From assembly GCA_013339895.1 (NCBI GenBank), contig JABACO010000007.1:2893523-2957522 (forward strand): 64,000 bases of DNA. Direction: 5' to 3'. The notes under the pieces are model-generated. The model was not told the DNA's origin. It searched no databases and worked only from the letters and a program-made list of their open reading frames with translations. Numbering within the stretch: position 1 is the first letter of the stretch; each line of letters starts with the position of its first letter. Made by a program: the position numbers and the translations under genes. Of this stretch, positions 34,466 to 45,884 are shown one piece after another. This DNA comes from Ephydatia muelleri (taxonomy: Eukaryota > Porifera > Demospongiae > Spongillida > Spongillidae).

Positions 34466-34759
34466 CAAGTAAATAAAAACATTCTCTAACGAGAAAGTTG
34501 TTGGTATATAGGATTGACCAATGGTGGTGTAAAAAGCACAGAAACAAGAGTGACAGAAATTTGACTGGAAAATTGAAATAGGCCTATATTTAGCACACTA
34601 ACGTTGTAACAGTACATGCCTGAGTAATGGGCTAAATATAGGCCTATTTCAATTTTCCAGTCAAATTTCTGTCACTCTTGTTTCTGTGCTTTTTACACCA
34701 CCATTGGTCAATCCTATATACCAACAACTTTCTCGTTAGAGAATGTTTTTATTTACTTG
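34466..34759. mobile_element. 294-bp fold-back MITE, right copy
   Basis: Same length and ends as 28373-28666. It marks the outer end of the right arm; flanking sequence beyond is unrelated on the two sides. Confidence 0.9.
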
Positions 34760-36055
34760 TTACTTCAGACAGGGAGATTATGCCTTACATTTGTGTCTCA
34801 TAAAACAAACATCAGTCCTAACAAGATCTTTTTATCACCTTCGGAAGCAATTCATTACTTAAAACAAAAGCTTACATATAACTAAGTGGCCAGAAAGCAA
34901 TAGGCCTGTGAAGTACTGAAATAACTACAATTAAGCACACACTAATGTATCATTAACTCCAATACTCCTACATGTAAATCAAAGTTCAACTTGACTGTGA
35001 CCTATTTTACATCTTGCAGCTCTCTTTCAGGCGGGAGCATGCCGAATAGTTCAAGAGAGCTGACACTGAATCACCAACATGGTTCTTCCATCAGTGAGTC
35101 TCTACAAGGCTGAGAAGACATGAAGGTCAAGAACATAGAATTTTCACATATATACATGTACATAAAACACATACATACATGTACATGTATATGGGACAGT
35201 TTCCACAAAATTGCCCCTCAAAATTCCCTTGCGTTTGAATCGCTATAACTTCCAAACGGTTAAGGCTATTGACTTCTTATTCTCAACACTTCATACTACA
35301 CCATTTCTGTACACATACGGTGAAATACGTTTTGGGGTATATTACAATGTATGATACCCCACTTGGTTCAAACCCGCCAAATACCTTTCGGTTCTCCTGT
35401 AATCAAATCGCTTTTAAAATTCGGTTTGTGGGTACAGAGGTTCCTGTACCTATCGCGGCAAATTGTGTCCTGCCATATCAAGCGGGAAAATGTGCATGTA
35501 GGGACCTCTCTATTTACAAACCGAATTTGAAGCAATTTGATTACTCCTACTGAAAGTTATGGTAAGTTTGAACCCGGTGGAGTATTGGACGTTGCAATAC
35601 TTGCACAGAGCAAGTGCAAGGCCCCCAAAATGTATGAAGTGTTGAAAATAGGAAGTCGATAGCGTTAATCATTCGGAAGTTATAATGATTCAAACACAAA
35701 GAATTTTTATAACATTTTATAAAGTCATGTATTATATAATAATTACATGCGATGGGCCGTTTTCGTGGAAACTGTCCCATATACATGTACATGCATGTAC
35801 ATACACATATGGGGCAGAGAAAACATGGTAGTTTTCAAATGTTATAAGTGACACAAATCTTATGCACCTCAACTTGTTGCAAAGTTAAAAGTGTGGAATC
35901 TTTAATAAGGTATTACTTTTCAATGGGAAATTGCGTACCGCCAGTGTATGACTGCTATTGTACATTTGATGCTTCCACCGTTTGTACCAGACTTTACCAT
36001 ACATGTAGATAGTTTAGAGATCTATGACGTTACCTCACTATGTGTAAGCTCTTAT
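34760..36055. other. Gene-poor stretch with a 600-bp fold-back
   Basis: 35190-35310 and 35630-35790 are imperfect inverted arms: GGGACAGTTTCCAC at both ends, then TTTGAATC, ATAACTTCC and CAACACTTCATAC in order. TACATGTACATG words flank it. The open frame between the arms (35269-35553) is not recognised. Confidence 0.6.
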
Positions 36056-36235
36056 CAGGCCCATAGCCAGGGGGGGGGGGGGGGGGGGGGGGGGATCCCC
36101 CCTCCCCGTTCGAGCTTGAGTTCCACCTCTTCTAGTTATGGTACTTATAAAATGCATTAGGCCCGAAGGTGTCTCGCTTTTTCGTATTTGGCCCGCTAAA
36201 CGCGAGGGGGAACCTGATGGACTTCCCTCCCTCCC

Positions 36236-36281
<46 letters not shown>

Positions 36282-36472
36282 CAACCCCACCCCCCCCACC
36301 CCCCCCCCCCCCCCCCCCCCGCCCCCCCCCCCCCCCTCCCCCCCCCCCCCCCCCCCCCCACCCCCCCCACCCCCCCCCATCCGCGCTCTCGTATTTTGGG
36401 CCCCCGGATAAATGCTTTCACGAAGTATTAATCGATCCCCCCCCCCCGCCTAACTTCCTGGCTACGGGCCTG
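36056..36472. mobile_element. hAT-like MITE with long C/G tracts and 5-bp TSD
   Basis: Ends CAGGCCCATAGCCAGG and CTGGCTACGGGCCTG are inverted repeats, with CTTAT directly on both sides (36051-36055, 36473-36477). The core has a G run (36069-36094) and a nearly pure C tract of about 140 bp (36239-36380). Open frames across it are proline/glycine artefacts. Confidence 0.8.
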
Positions 36473-37504
36473 CTTATATGTACTAACGCTCCGGTATAGT
36501 ACAGTTACGCAACCATTTAGCCTATTACGGACGTAGCTACTGTAATCGCGTACGTGTCACATTCATGCTAACCTAGGACTCTGAGACTTGCAAGATGCTT
36601 CCGTAAGAAGATTGGTTGGTTGTCATGCCCAGGCACTCCTGTGTCGATTCTATAAGTGGCAAACTCCTCTGTGTAATCGCCACCTCCGTCTTTGCAACAT
36701 ATAATCCCAATTAGTGCTCACTCTTACAAGGGGTCACCGTACATACTGGTCATTAATACAACATAAAAAATAAAATAAAAATCAGGTCTGGGCACGGCTG
36801 ACTGACGATAGGGTGGCACGTGATGATCGTGGTAGGCACATTGAATGTGGGGTGTATCTCACTAACCATTCAAGGGAAGTGCGATTTGAAGGCCCTAAGC
36901 TCTGAAAAAATAATGATAAATAAGTTCATTGATTACTCTCATGTAATCCGTGAGCAGGTAAGGAAAATATCATTTGGTTTGGAAACTATTGATGACTGAA
37001 TAATGAAATGAGAAAAAAATGAATGGACATTGGAAACCTTGCATAATTAATGTGGAAGTGCGGATATAGGTACTTAAGTTGCGAAAAACTACACAAAATA
37101 TGTCAACTAGTCCCCACATTGCAAATCCGAGAGCAGCTAGTCAATTTTTTTTTTTCTGCAGTTAGCTGCAGTTTTCTGAATGCGTCAATACATTTTCTAT
37201 GGACATTGAATTACGCAATGACCGAATACCGCGTATTCCTTTTGACCGCCAATTTCTCGATATGTGTAAGCAAGTACCAAGCGTTAAGGAAGAAATGTGC
37301 TGAGCTCGAGAACGGCCTAGTTACGAAATTGACCCGTGCAACCACATCGATGAGATCGGAGGATGCGCAGCCACCCGCGGGAGAGCAGAGGGTTGAAGCG
37401 ACGGCGGGTTGCGGATAACCAATGTGTTAAGGTTGGGCTATAATTTAGCTTGTATGAATATATGATATAACAATTTCGATATGTCCACGCAGATTATGAG
37501 AAGC
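36473..37504. other. Upstream of DUF6589-like gene
   Basis: No certain gene. An open frame at 37210-37418 ends in a basic, then Glu-rich segment and could be a first exon of the downstream gene, but no family match is visible. Confidence 0.35.
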
Positions 37505-39058
37505 GTGATACCTTGACACCATCCAGGAGGGATATAGGAAAGTCTTTAGGACGTAGATCTCACTGCAGTTTTGCTCGCTATTCAATGGACAATGATGTCA
37601 CCAAAAAACAGATTATACTGAAGTGTCAAAGAATGCTTCGAGCTCACAGTTGCCAGGATTCGTGGGTGCCACCGAGTGAAAGGAAACGCACATAATGGAA
37701 GAGACTGCTGTGCTGGGATAGTTCCTGTAATTGAAGATTGGCACACCAAGATGTGTTTCATGAAGGTACGTAATGTACATGTATGATTATTCACCACTTG
37801 ACTTTAGTCCACATGTAGATAGAAGCTGTGTGTGTATTTTGGTGTGTATGTGTGTGTGCCCGTGGCATGTGAAGGGCAACACACAAAATGGTAGAGCTTG
37901 CTGTGCTGGGATAGTTGAAGTGGTTGAAGATTGGCACACCAAGATTAGATTGTCTTGCCATTCACCAGAAGCCATACATGTTTAGTCACGGTTGATGATA
38001 TCATGGTAGTTTACATGTGCCTGTGTGTGTGTGAGACACCTTGGTTTGAGGCCTGTTGTTATTCTTAGGTCATATGGACAAAGCTGTACAAAACAACTTC
38101 TGGCCTGGACGTAGGAACGCTTTATCAATTACGAAATCTCCTAAACAGAAGGAGCGTTACTAAGGATGTTACAAATGATATGAATGCATGTGAAGATTTT
38201 CTCCAGCTAGTAATACATGCACATGTATTTTCAGCAGCAATGCAACTCCTTGGCTGCAACAGCATGACTGAGCTCAGAAGTAAAATCATCAATGACATTT
38301 CTGGTGAACAGGCAGCTCTTAATTCCTTAGCTATACTGCCATTTGTACCCAGTATGCAGAAATAAGTATAAAAGGGATATCTAAATCTAAACCAAGAACA
38401 TTAGACCACGTTTTGGAGTATGCCAAAGAGGCATTAGCATTAGGAATGCTATTTTTAGAGTTCAAGGATGCTATAAGAGAGGGGGATGGAACCAGAGTGT
38501 TATGTTGCTGGAAGTACTTCATGCTGGTGTTTCGTGCATCGGGACATACTAACTACTGCCTTGAGGCTTTTAACTTATTTGTACAGTACTATTACACTTT
38601 AACACCTCGTCTAGCAGAACAGATGCTGTGGGGACGATTTATAAACAATGAGGGGAAAATGGGACATAACATTTCGTGTGATCTTCACATGGAGCACTTG
38701 AATAGAACAATCAAGATGCCATCAATCACCTGAGTGCTAACAAGACACCTAAGGCAATATTGAGAGCTGGAAAGGCTCTATAGGTGGTCTAACTAAAGTT
38801 GTCCATCATTTTGATAAACTCAATGGCACCGTTATATCCGGTCACCACACTAGGCACTCAGAAATGGAAGATCTCCTCACATTGATCAAAGAGCTTTTGG
38901 AAAAGAGCATCTTCAGCAATCAACCAGGGAGACATCACACTTGCTTTCAGAAGCTTAAAAGTAATTGCATGCTTTCTTCTATTAACAATGATAAGTTATT
39001 TACTTGGATGAAGACACATCTTACTAGAGCACTTCAAGAATCAGACTTATCTCGATAA
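37505..39058 (+). pseudogene. DUF6589-like protein gene, frameshifted
   Basis: Segments in order: LTPSRRDIGKSLGRR with a basic helix to 37690; an exon after TTATTCTTAG at about 38071 with SGLDVGTLYQLRNLLNRRSV and NACEDFLQLVIHAHVFSAAM; then, one frame over from about 38340, ICTQYAEISIKG and GDGTRVLCCWKYFMLVFRAS, YCLEAFNLFVQYYYTL, RLAEQMLWGRFINN and SCDLHMEHLNRTIKM; a further shift; then VVHHFDKLNGTVISGHH to a stop at 39058. The GDG...CWKY...RLAEQ..W.RF.N and CDLHMEHLNR pattern is that of DUF6589 proteins, known from cnidarians, sponges and mushrooms; function unknown. At least three frameshifts are present. It is tail-to-tail with a RecQ-like fragment. Confidence 0.65.
37680..37955 (+). repeat. 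Tandem duplication in the DUF6589-like gene
   Basis: About 70 bases around TGCTGTGCTGGGATAGTT and GAAGATTGGCACACCAAGAT occur at 37685-37755 and again at 37878-37948, separated by intron-like TG-rich sequence. This could be an exon duplication. Confidence 0.65.
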
Positions 39059-39211
39059 TGTGTCAATGTGTACATGTGTATGCAAGATTTCTTTATATAA
39101 TGTGCACTTATTTCGCCTAACTTGCTGAATTCCATTCTAAAAAACTCTCCCCTGATCAGTTGAAATGAAGCATATTAACCTACTATATTGTACTTTTAAA
39201 CACCATCTCAC

Positions 39212-39736
39212 CACTTAGTAACACAGTGTGCTTCGTCCACCACAAATGCAACCAAGTTGCTCATGTAGGTGTGTGTTCTAATCATGTCTCTCCACGTCAG
39301 ATTAACCAGTAGTAGCACAGGACTAATGAAAAAAATTTGATATTGCCCTTTGCGTATCATGCAGGTCCACCTCCAATCTATCTGCGCCGTCTCTCCAGAT
39401 GCGTACACTGCTGAAAGTCCTTTAGAAGTTAGTGAAGCGACCTGCAACGATTCGTATTACTAGAATTCCTTCCCCTAGAACGCGTTATGATACCTGATTT
39501 TTCATCAAAGCCTTCAAGGGAGATACGATGATGGCAATAGAGCCATCTCGACCACGAAATTCATCAAAGGCGTATGGCAAAACAGCATAGCACAATGACT
39601 TTCCACTGCCCGTCGGTAGGGATACAAAAACATCGTTTCCTTCCAGGAACGCCTTGATTGACTTGCGCTGGTTTGGACGCACGATGGAGAAACCAAGTCT
39701 TTCGGATGCACGAGAAATGACACCATCAAGATCCAT
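39212..39736 (-). CDS. RecQ-like helicase, first two exons only
   Basis: Exon 1 (39736-39494) encodes MDLDGVISRASERLGFSIVR and the Walker A motif LPTGSGKSLCY, then motif Ia SPLKALMKNQ. A 52-nt GT-AG intron follows, and exon 2 (39441-39212) continues in phase through VASLTSKGLSAVYASG to the DEAH-type motif II VDEAHCVTKW, ending at a GTGAGA donor. This is the N-terminal RecA-like lobe of a RecQ-family 3'-5' DNA helicase. Motifs III-VI and the RQC region do not appear downstream: the DUF6589-like gene occupies the space from the other strand. Either the gene is truncated or its next exon lies beyond that gene. Both exons are open, so decay is not obvious. Confidence 0.75.
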
Positions 39737-39854
39737 CGTTCAAGTAATGTGATTTGTGGGAGTGGTTCACCTTGCAAACGTAATTTGATCAAACGTAATT
39801 TGACGTCACGAAAACGCTGCAGTTTGATTGGGCACCCGAATTCCAGTGCCGTGG

Positions 39855-39931
39855 AACGATTTTGTTCCCAGACCCAATAGACGTAGCAGTATACATTATG
39901 CTTACGTCAGTCGGGTCTGGGTACGAGACTA
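39855..39931. mobile_element. MITE of the TAGTCTCGTACCC family
   Basis: TTCCCAGACCC on the left and GGGTCTGGGTACGAGACTA on the right, with an AT-rich core; inverse of the 24610 copy. Target duplication not resolved. Confidence 0.65.
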
Positions 39932-39939
39932 TTGAGAAG

Positions 39940-40533
39940 ACACCTTGGAGAAGTGACTAAACGAGTAGGAGGAGAGGCTGTTTGAGAACCGACCTTGAGG
40001 CTGTTGGTAAAACTCCAGATTACATCAGCAGTGGTCAAGATGGTTTTAGTAATTTCTGTTAGATAATGATATAGCTGAACTTTTCGCTTGAGAGCATGAA
40101 AAATGCAAAATTGTTGGTTGTGGATGATTTGTGCAAATCCAGCCAGGTGCGCTGTGCTGTTAATTCTGCCAATTGAGCATTCCATCTGTGCACAAAGTCA
40201 AAAGTAATGTTCAAAAACATGTATGTGTAAAAATGGCGAAAATTGCGCCATGAAGGAGCAACTGTTTACCTTTGTATTTGTTGTATATGCATGGACTTTG
40301 AGAGGAAGACAATTACTTGTTATTGTTTCGCACTAAATTGTATATTTAATCGTGATCCAATTATTCGCGCGAAACGGTGTAGTTGTACAATTAATTACGT
40401 TACGTACATTTAACCCTGCCAGGTGTACACAAATGGCGGATTTAACTTAGTCATGTCAGTCGAACCCTCCACAAGAATCCACAAGAATACTGCGGCACGT
40501 TTGATTTAGCCACTGCATGCGTCCAAATCAGCA
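39940..40533. repeat. Upstream block of receptor D, duplicated
   Basis: 40280-40533 is shared with the upstream regions of copies C (18060-18344) and E (47930-49062); 39940-40300 is also similar to 23900-24310. An ATGC insertion near 40516 and a nine-base deletion distinguish it. Possible receptor promoter; no TATA motif assigned. Confidence 0.6.
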
Positions 40534-41514
40534 ATGAACGAGTCCAGAAATGTTTCTGATCAGGATCACATTGTGTTCCCAACAGCGAACGGTGTTTCCA
40601 TACTCGTGTGCCTGCTGGCAGTCATCTTGGTGTTTATTTTGAAACTGCACAAGAAGGTTGTCTATCGGCTGGCCCTCTACCAAGTACTGGCCGCGTTTGC
40701 AGTGGCAACCGTTGCAGTTTTGCAAACAGTGATGATCAACTACAACACGTCACCGAATGTATACGGTCGGGTATGTACGTTTCTTGGATGGATGCTATTG
40801 TATGCTGAATGGATGAAGCTACTCTTCACGATGTGGGTGACTTTCCATCTCTTCTGTTTCGCGGTATTTCAAAAGAACTTGAAGAAGCTTGAAGTGTTGT
40901 ACGTTGTGACCTCGCTACTCGTACCAGCGGTGATAGCCGCTGTCCCTCTGATAACCAACTCCTACGGGCTTAGCCCAGACGGTGCTGTATGCTACATGTA
41001 TGCTGAAAACGAGGCTGCATTTATTGAGAGGTTTGCGCTTTGGGATGGACCAGCATTGCTTATGCTTTTGACAGCGTCGTCGGCCATGGCATTTATGCTG
41101 ATAAAACTGACCCGAAAAGTGTTTTGCAGATCAAATTACGAACCAATATCCGATGGTGATCAGTTTTGGAAGGCTCTTAAGCATCTCCTTCCGTTGGCTG
41201 CGTTTCCAATATTATTTTTGGTTTTTGAAATTCCAGTGCTTCTTTATCATATATACGCGGCTGTGGACGCCGTACCCAGTCTGACAGCGCAATTTACCAG
41301 TTCTGTGTTTTTCTCTTTGTGGAGTACGACTTCTGGTTTAACGCTGATAGTCCACGTGTTTGTGGCACGGGGATATTGCAGAAAACGCACGCACAAGAAC
41401 ATCAGCGTTGATGAAAATATGACATCGTACTGTAACATCACTGCGGAAAAGAACATAACAGGATCAAAAATGAAGAGCACCACTCACTTCTCTCTGCCTC
41501 CAATGAGCATTTAA
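40534..41514 (+). CDS. 7TM receptor copy D, intact (326 aa)
   Basis: The only full-length undamaged member here. Start MNESRNVSDQDHIVF with two N-glycosylation sequons (N2, N6); helices at about residues 20-38, 45-68, 80-111, 120-141, 166-194, 216-242 and 251-274. Cys81 (start of helix 3) and Cys153 (second extracellular loop) could form the standard disulfide. Basic residues fill the first intracellular loop (KLHKK) and the second (QKNLKK); a third-loop segment SDGDQFWKALKHLLP is conserved in all copies. A Ser/Thr/Lys-rich cytoplasmic tail follows. No DRY or NPxxY motif, so it is not typical rhodopsin class; similarity to cAMP-receptor-like or secretin-like sponge receptors is a guess. Ligand unknown. 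Single exon. A gypsy element sits 22 bp after the stop. Confidence 0.85.
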   Translation: MNESRNVSDQDHIVFPTANGVSILVCLLAVILVFILKLHKKVVYRLALYQVLAAFAVATVAVLQTVMINYNTSPNVYGRVCTFLGWMLLYAEWMKLLFTMWVTFHLFCFAVFQKNLKKLEVLYVVTSLLVPAVIAAVPLITNSYGLSPDGAVCYMYAENEAAFIERFALWDGPALLMLLTASSAMAFMLIKLTRKVFCRSNYEPISDGDQFWKALKHLLPLAAFPILFLVFEIPVLLYHIYAAVDAVPSLTAQFTSSVFFSLWSTTSGLTLIVHVFVARGYCRKRTHKNISVDENMTSYCNITAEKNITGSKMKSTTHFSLPPMSI

Positions 41515-41536
41515 ACAACACATGTGCATCATTTAG

Positions 41537-41748
41537 TGTTATATCCCTGATCCCAGGATGGAACACAATATATAAAAAGATCTTATCAACAGAACTGCAT
41601 ATTACATTTATACATGTACACAGTTCAATCACTTTGTAACACCTAGGCCTATGAATAGGATAAGATCTGCCATGTCATTCTGCATGCATGGTATCCTAAC
41701 ATTACATAATAATGCGTGTGCTGGGGGCATTGAAGTCAGGATATCACA
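41537..41748 (-). repeat. 3' LTR of the 41.5 k gypsy element
   Basis: 212 bp; differs from the 5' LTR by substitutions and several short indels, so the insertion is not very recent. Confidence 0.9.
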
Positions 41749-43553
41749 TCCCTCCCTCCTTAAGCTTGACAGTAGGTCTCCTAACTCTAGTAGATCTCCT
41801 TAGCGGAGGTACTCCCTCTTGAGGTGGGTTTGTCACTAGTGGTTCCTCTGTTTCCGTCTCTGGAACTGGTTCTGGTTGCTCCTGTTCAGGCACCAGAATC
41901 GGTTCTTGAGCAGGCACTGCTGGGGGCAACTCTTGCTCACTCCCATGCAAGGGAAAGTGAATCACTCCATGTTGCCTGTTGTCTTGGAACTACATCTCTC
42001 TGAACAACAGTTTCCGCATCTGACAAACTGCTAGCACGAATGTGGTCATAGTGTCTTCTTACACTGCGCCCATCTGCCAACTCCACTGTTACTGAGACAG
42101 GACCTCTGATACTGGTGACTTTACCAGGTAGCCACTTAGGTCCCCTGCTGAAGTTCAGAACCAAGAGTTGATCACCAATGATGAAAGAGCATGGTTTGGC
42201 CCTCTTGTCATGCCACTTCTTCTGTCACTCCTGTAGAGGCATGAGGAGTCATTCTGTACCTGAAGAGGAACCTCATCAAGCAACTTTCCAGATCCTTTCC
42301 TGCACCTTTCTTCAAAGCCAACTTCATTGTCGGGACAGCCCTCTCAATAAGGCCATTAGAAGCTGGGTGGTACAGAGAAGTCTTTATGTGTCTGATACCA
42401 TTCTTCGTGAGGAATTCTTCAAACTCTTGACTAGTGCGGAAGGCACTTCCGTTGTCAGTGACCAAGGTTACAGGTAGACCATGACTTGCAAAAGATGCTT
42501 CATCTTTTGGATGGTTACTGCAGAGGTAGCAGAAGATTCCACTATGTGTGCCTCGAGCCACTTGCTATGTGCATCCATTATCAGGAGAATCATCTTCCCC
42601 ATGAATGGGCCAGCACAGTCTGCATGTAGACGGCACCATGGTAACTCAGGCCACTCCCAAGTGTGTAAGGGAGCTGCTGCTGGAACCTTCTGGTGTGCTT
42701 GGCATACTTCACACCTCTTGACACGTTCCTCCACATCTGCATCCATGTTTGGCCACCACACAAAACTTTGTCCCAAGCTCTTCATTCGAGACATGCCCTG
42801 GTGTTCGGCATGTAATTCTTCAATCACTAGCTTCCGACCTTGTTCTGGTACCACCACTCTGGATCCCCACAAGATACAGCCATCTTGTAGACTCAACTCT
42901 TCTTTACGTTGGCGGTAGGGCCGGAGTTCCTCACCATGCTCATCTGTATCGGTCCATCCCTGACTTAGCCATTTCTTGACTTTGGACAGAACAGGGTCCT
43001 TGGCCATCCATTCAGCAATCTGCTTGGCATTCACTGGAGATGACTGATATGCCTCCAGCAGCATGACTGTGACTCCCGGCAATGTCACTTCCATGGGATA
43101 TTCCGGTAGCGGAAGCCTGCTCAGGACATCTGCATTGGCATTGTCCTTCCCTGGCTTGTGGGCAATCTTGTACTGACATGCACTCAGCTTCAAAGCCCAT
43201 CGCTGCAGTCGTGCTGATGCCATAGGTGGTACAGGTTTGTCCTCACCAAACAAGTGCTTCAGAGGCTTGTGATCCGTGAAGATAGTGAACTGTCTTCCAA
43301 ATAAGAAATTGTGAAATTTCTCCACCCCAAAGATGATGGCTAGCCCTTTCTTATCCAACTGAGAATAGTTCTTCTCCGCTGGGGCCAACATTCGTGACGC
43401 AAATGCCACAGGGTGTTCACTGCCATCTGCAAACTTATGAGCCAAGACTGCTCCAACTCCGTAAGGAGATGCATCACATGCCAGGATAACTTCCTTTTTG
43501 CTGTCAAAGTGCATCAGTACTTTTGATGATGGCCTTTGTACTGTCAAAGGCAT
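41749..43553 (-). pseudogene. gypsy pol: RNase H and integrase
   Basis: 43553 down to 42468 is open: an RNase H domain ([26 protein letters not shown]), the [15 protein letters not shown] linker, the H2C2 zinc segment (CEVCQ) and the first integrase Asp (DAHSKW). A shift near 42500 leads to the rest of the core (VTDNGSAFRTSQEF, YHPASNGLIERAV), another near 42200 to the C-terminal GPKWLPGKVTSI segment, and another to a Glu/Pro-rich end near 41755. Confidence 0.88.
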
Positions 43554-43629
43554 TCTGGTGAACCCTGGTCATTGCCAACCTTTCACTTTTTCCAAGAGGG
43601 AATGTAAGGGTGCAAGCTTTGTTGACAGG

Positions 43630-44932
43630 TTAGGAAGGAATTTCCCATAGTAGTTCAGCAGACCTAAGAAAGGACCGCAACTGCTGTTCGTCCTTGGGTG
43701 CTGGTGCTTCTTTGATGGCTCTGACCTTGGCCATTGTTGGGAAAATTCCATCCTTCGTGATGCAGTGTCCCAGGTATTCTACCTTCTCCTGCTGAAAGAG
43801 ACACTTTTCCACCTTTAACCGCATTCCTGCTGTGCCCAGTCTCTTTAGGACATCATCCAGATTCTTCAGATGGTACTCCTCTATTTCTCGAGTTATGAGA
43901 ATATCATCAATATAGGCAACCACGTGCTTCATTCCTTGAAGTAAACTCTCTATTGTTCTCGGAAGATTGCAGGTGCTGATGCTACACCAAATGGAAGCCT
44001 GTTGTACTTGAACAGTCCTTTGTGTGTATTTATGGTCACATACTGCCTAGACTTGTCTTCCAGTGGCAATTGCAAGTATGCATTAGCCAAATCCAACTTC
44101 GTGAATTCTTGACCACCCGAGAGTGCTGCAAAGAGGTCTTCGATGTGGGGCAAGGGATACTCCTCTGTCTTAGCGTACTTGTTTACAGTCACTTTGTAGT
44201 CACCCAGAGAACCGTTTGGCTTGACTACTGGAACAATGGGTGCTGCCCACTCAGAAAACTGAACTGGTTCGATGACCTTGTCTTGAACCAATCCCTCCAG
44301 TTCTCTCTCCACTTTTGGTCTCAATGCCAATGGTACTGGACGGGGACGGAAAAACTGAGGCTGTGCATCTGGATCCATGTGAATTTCACTTCCATCCCTG
44401 TTACTTTGCCTAGCTCCTCCTTGAAGAAATCTGCATGCTTCTTGAGAACATCCTCCAGTTTCAATCTAGCTGCACTTCGTAGATGGTTGAGTTCACACCA
44501 GTTTAACTTTAGATGCCGTAGCCAATCACAACCAAGAAGACTTGTTCCACCACCAGTTACTACCAGTAGGTTCAGCTTCTTCTTCTGGTCTTGGTATTGT
44601 ACTGTGACTTCCATTTCTCCCAACACCTTGATGGATTCTCCTGAGTAGGACCGTAGAATCACCTTTGCTGAGTTTAGTTTAGGAGTGCCATTCTTTCAAA
44701 GGTTCCGCCATGTCCTCTCACTGATGAGTGATACCGAGGTACCCGTGTCCACCTCCATCTTTAGATACTTGTCGTCCACTTGAACAAAGACAACTAATGG
44801 AGCAATGGTTGAAGCATCTCTGAAGCTCAGGTTGAGCATTAAATGTTCAACAATACAGTCGCCCTCTATATGAGCCTTCTGTGGCTTCTGAGGTCTCCCA
44901 CGCTTGCCCGTACTCTTGCTTGGCTTCCCCAT
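43630..44932 (-). pseudogene. gypsy pol: protease and reverse transcriptase
   Basis: The protease active site reads VDTGTSVSLI in the first frame (44932-44696), with LLGCDWL in the next. The reverse transcriptase follows with KLDLANAYLQLPL and LPFGVASAPAIF (to 43950), then the catalytic YIDD (VVAYIDDILIT) in another frame. Frame breaks lie near 44690, 44380 and 43940. Confidence 0.88.
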
Positions 44933-45619
44933 ACTCTACCTTTCTTGCCACATGTACAGTTGAAACATTCTGCGTCTATAAACTTGCATGCCGTCGCCAA
45001 GTGTTTTCCTCCACACCTGAAGCATTTAACGGGGTCTTCATTCACTCCTCTACGTTGCCTTCCTACCGCGTTGACAGGAACACTAACTGGGACAGCGGCT
45101 GGCGCAGGCTGTAGATCCGCAGAACCGCCCTCTGCTGTCTCCAGCGCTTGCAATTGGGCTATCTCTAGAGCCTTTTTCAGCGTCAGGTTGGGTTCCGCTA
45201 GGAGCCTTCGTTGTATGTTGGGGTCGTTCACTCCGATGACAACTCGGTCACGTAGCATATCCTCCACATTTTGTCGCCAGTAGCCGTAGTTCCGATAGGA
45301 ATGTTGCTACGTTTTCACCTGGTTGCCGGATCCTTACGTTGAATTTGTATCTCTGAACGGTAATGGCTGGAACGGGATCGAAATGTTTCGACACGATCTC
45401 TACAAGCTACTGGAAGGTCTTGTCCGTAGGCTTCTCTGGAGCGATAAGACTTTTTATCAGCTTGTATGTTTTTGCACCGCAACCGCTGAGTAAGATCCCT
45501 CTCTGTTTTCCAGCGTCGTCCACTCCATTTGCAATGAAGTATTGGTCGAGGCGTTCCGTGTAAGCCACCCAATCCTCCGACGCGCTGTCAAACTCTGCAA
45601 TCCCTCCGTGAATAGCCAT
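44866..45619 (-). pseudogene. gypsy gag
   Basis: Starts MAIHGGIAEFDSASEDWVAY, a typical capsid-type start of Ty3/gypsy elements. A shifted frame (45267-44866) has an RDRVVIGVND segment and a zinc-knuckle CFRCGGKHLATAC followed by a Cys-rich stretch. One or more frameshifts near 45300-45410. Confidence 0.8.
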
Positions 45620-45687
45620 TTCTTCTTTCGACTTGGAGTAGCTGTCGTCGCACTAGTTTCACGTAGTTTCACCCTCGTCGCCAATTA

Positions 45688-45879
45688 TGTTATGTCCCGG
45701 ATCCCGGATGGAACACATCTGATCCACATTACATTTATACGCAGTTCAATCACTTTGTAACACCTAGGCCTAGATCACAGTCTGAATAGGATAAGATCTG
45801 CCATGTCATTCTGCATGCATGGTATCCTAACATTACATAACAATGCGTGTGCTGGGGGCGTTGAAGTCAGGATATCACA
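45688..45879 (-). repeat. 5' LTR of the 41.5 k gypsy element
   Basis: 192 bp, TG...CA; followed on its outer side by the TTTAG duplication. Confidence 0.9.
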
Positions 45880-45884
45880 TTTAG

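Larger units (their letters stand above)
41537..45879 (-). mobile_element. Ty3/gypsy LTR retrotransposon with both LTRs
   Basis: Two TG...CA LTRs (41537-41748, 45688-45879) flank gag and pol on the minus strand. The 5-bp duplication TTTAG is at 41532-41536 and 45880-45884. A purine tract (AAGGAGGGAGGGA) abuts the 3' LTR, and TTGGCGACGAGG follows the 5' LTR as a likely primer-binding site. The duplicate receptor block at 50042-50075 has the uninterrupted target. Order gag-PR-RT-RH-IN is that of Ty3/gypsy. The coding region has many frameshifts, so it is not autonomous. Confidence 0.92.

Noticed and set aside
36038..36421. Poly-glycine and poly-proline open frames
   Set aside because: Products of the C/G tract in a hAT-like MITE.
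40608..40808. Alternative-frame open frame in receptors D and E
   Set aside because: Shadow frame; lacks the family's conserved helices.
41521..45884. Possible recently active retrovirus-like element
   Set aside because: LTRs differ by indels and gag/pol are frameshifted many times; no envelope gene is present.
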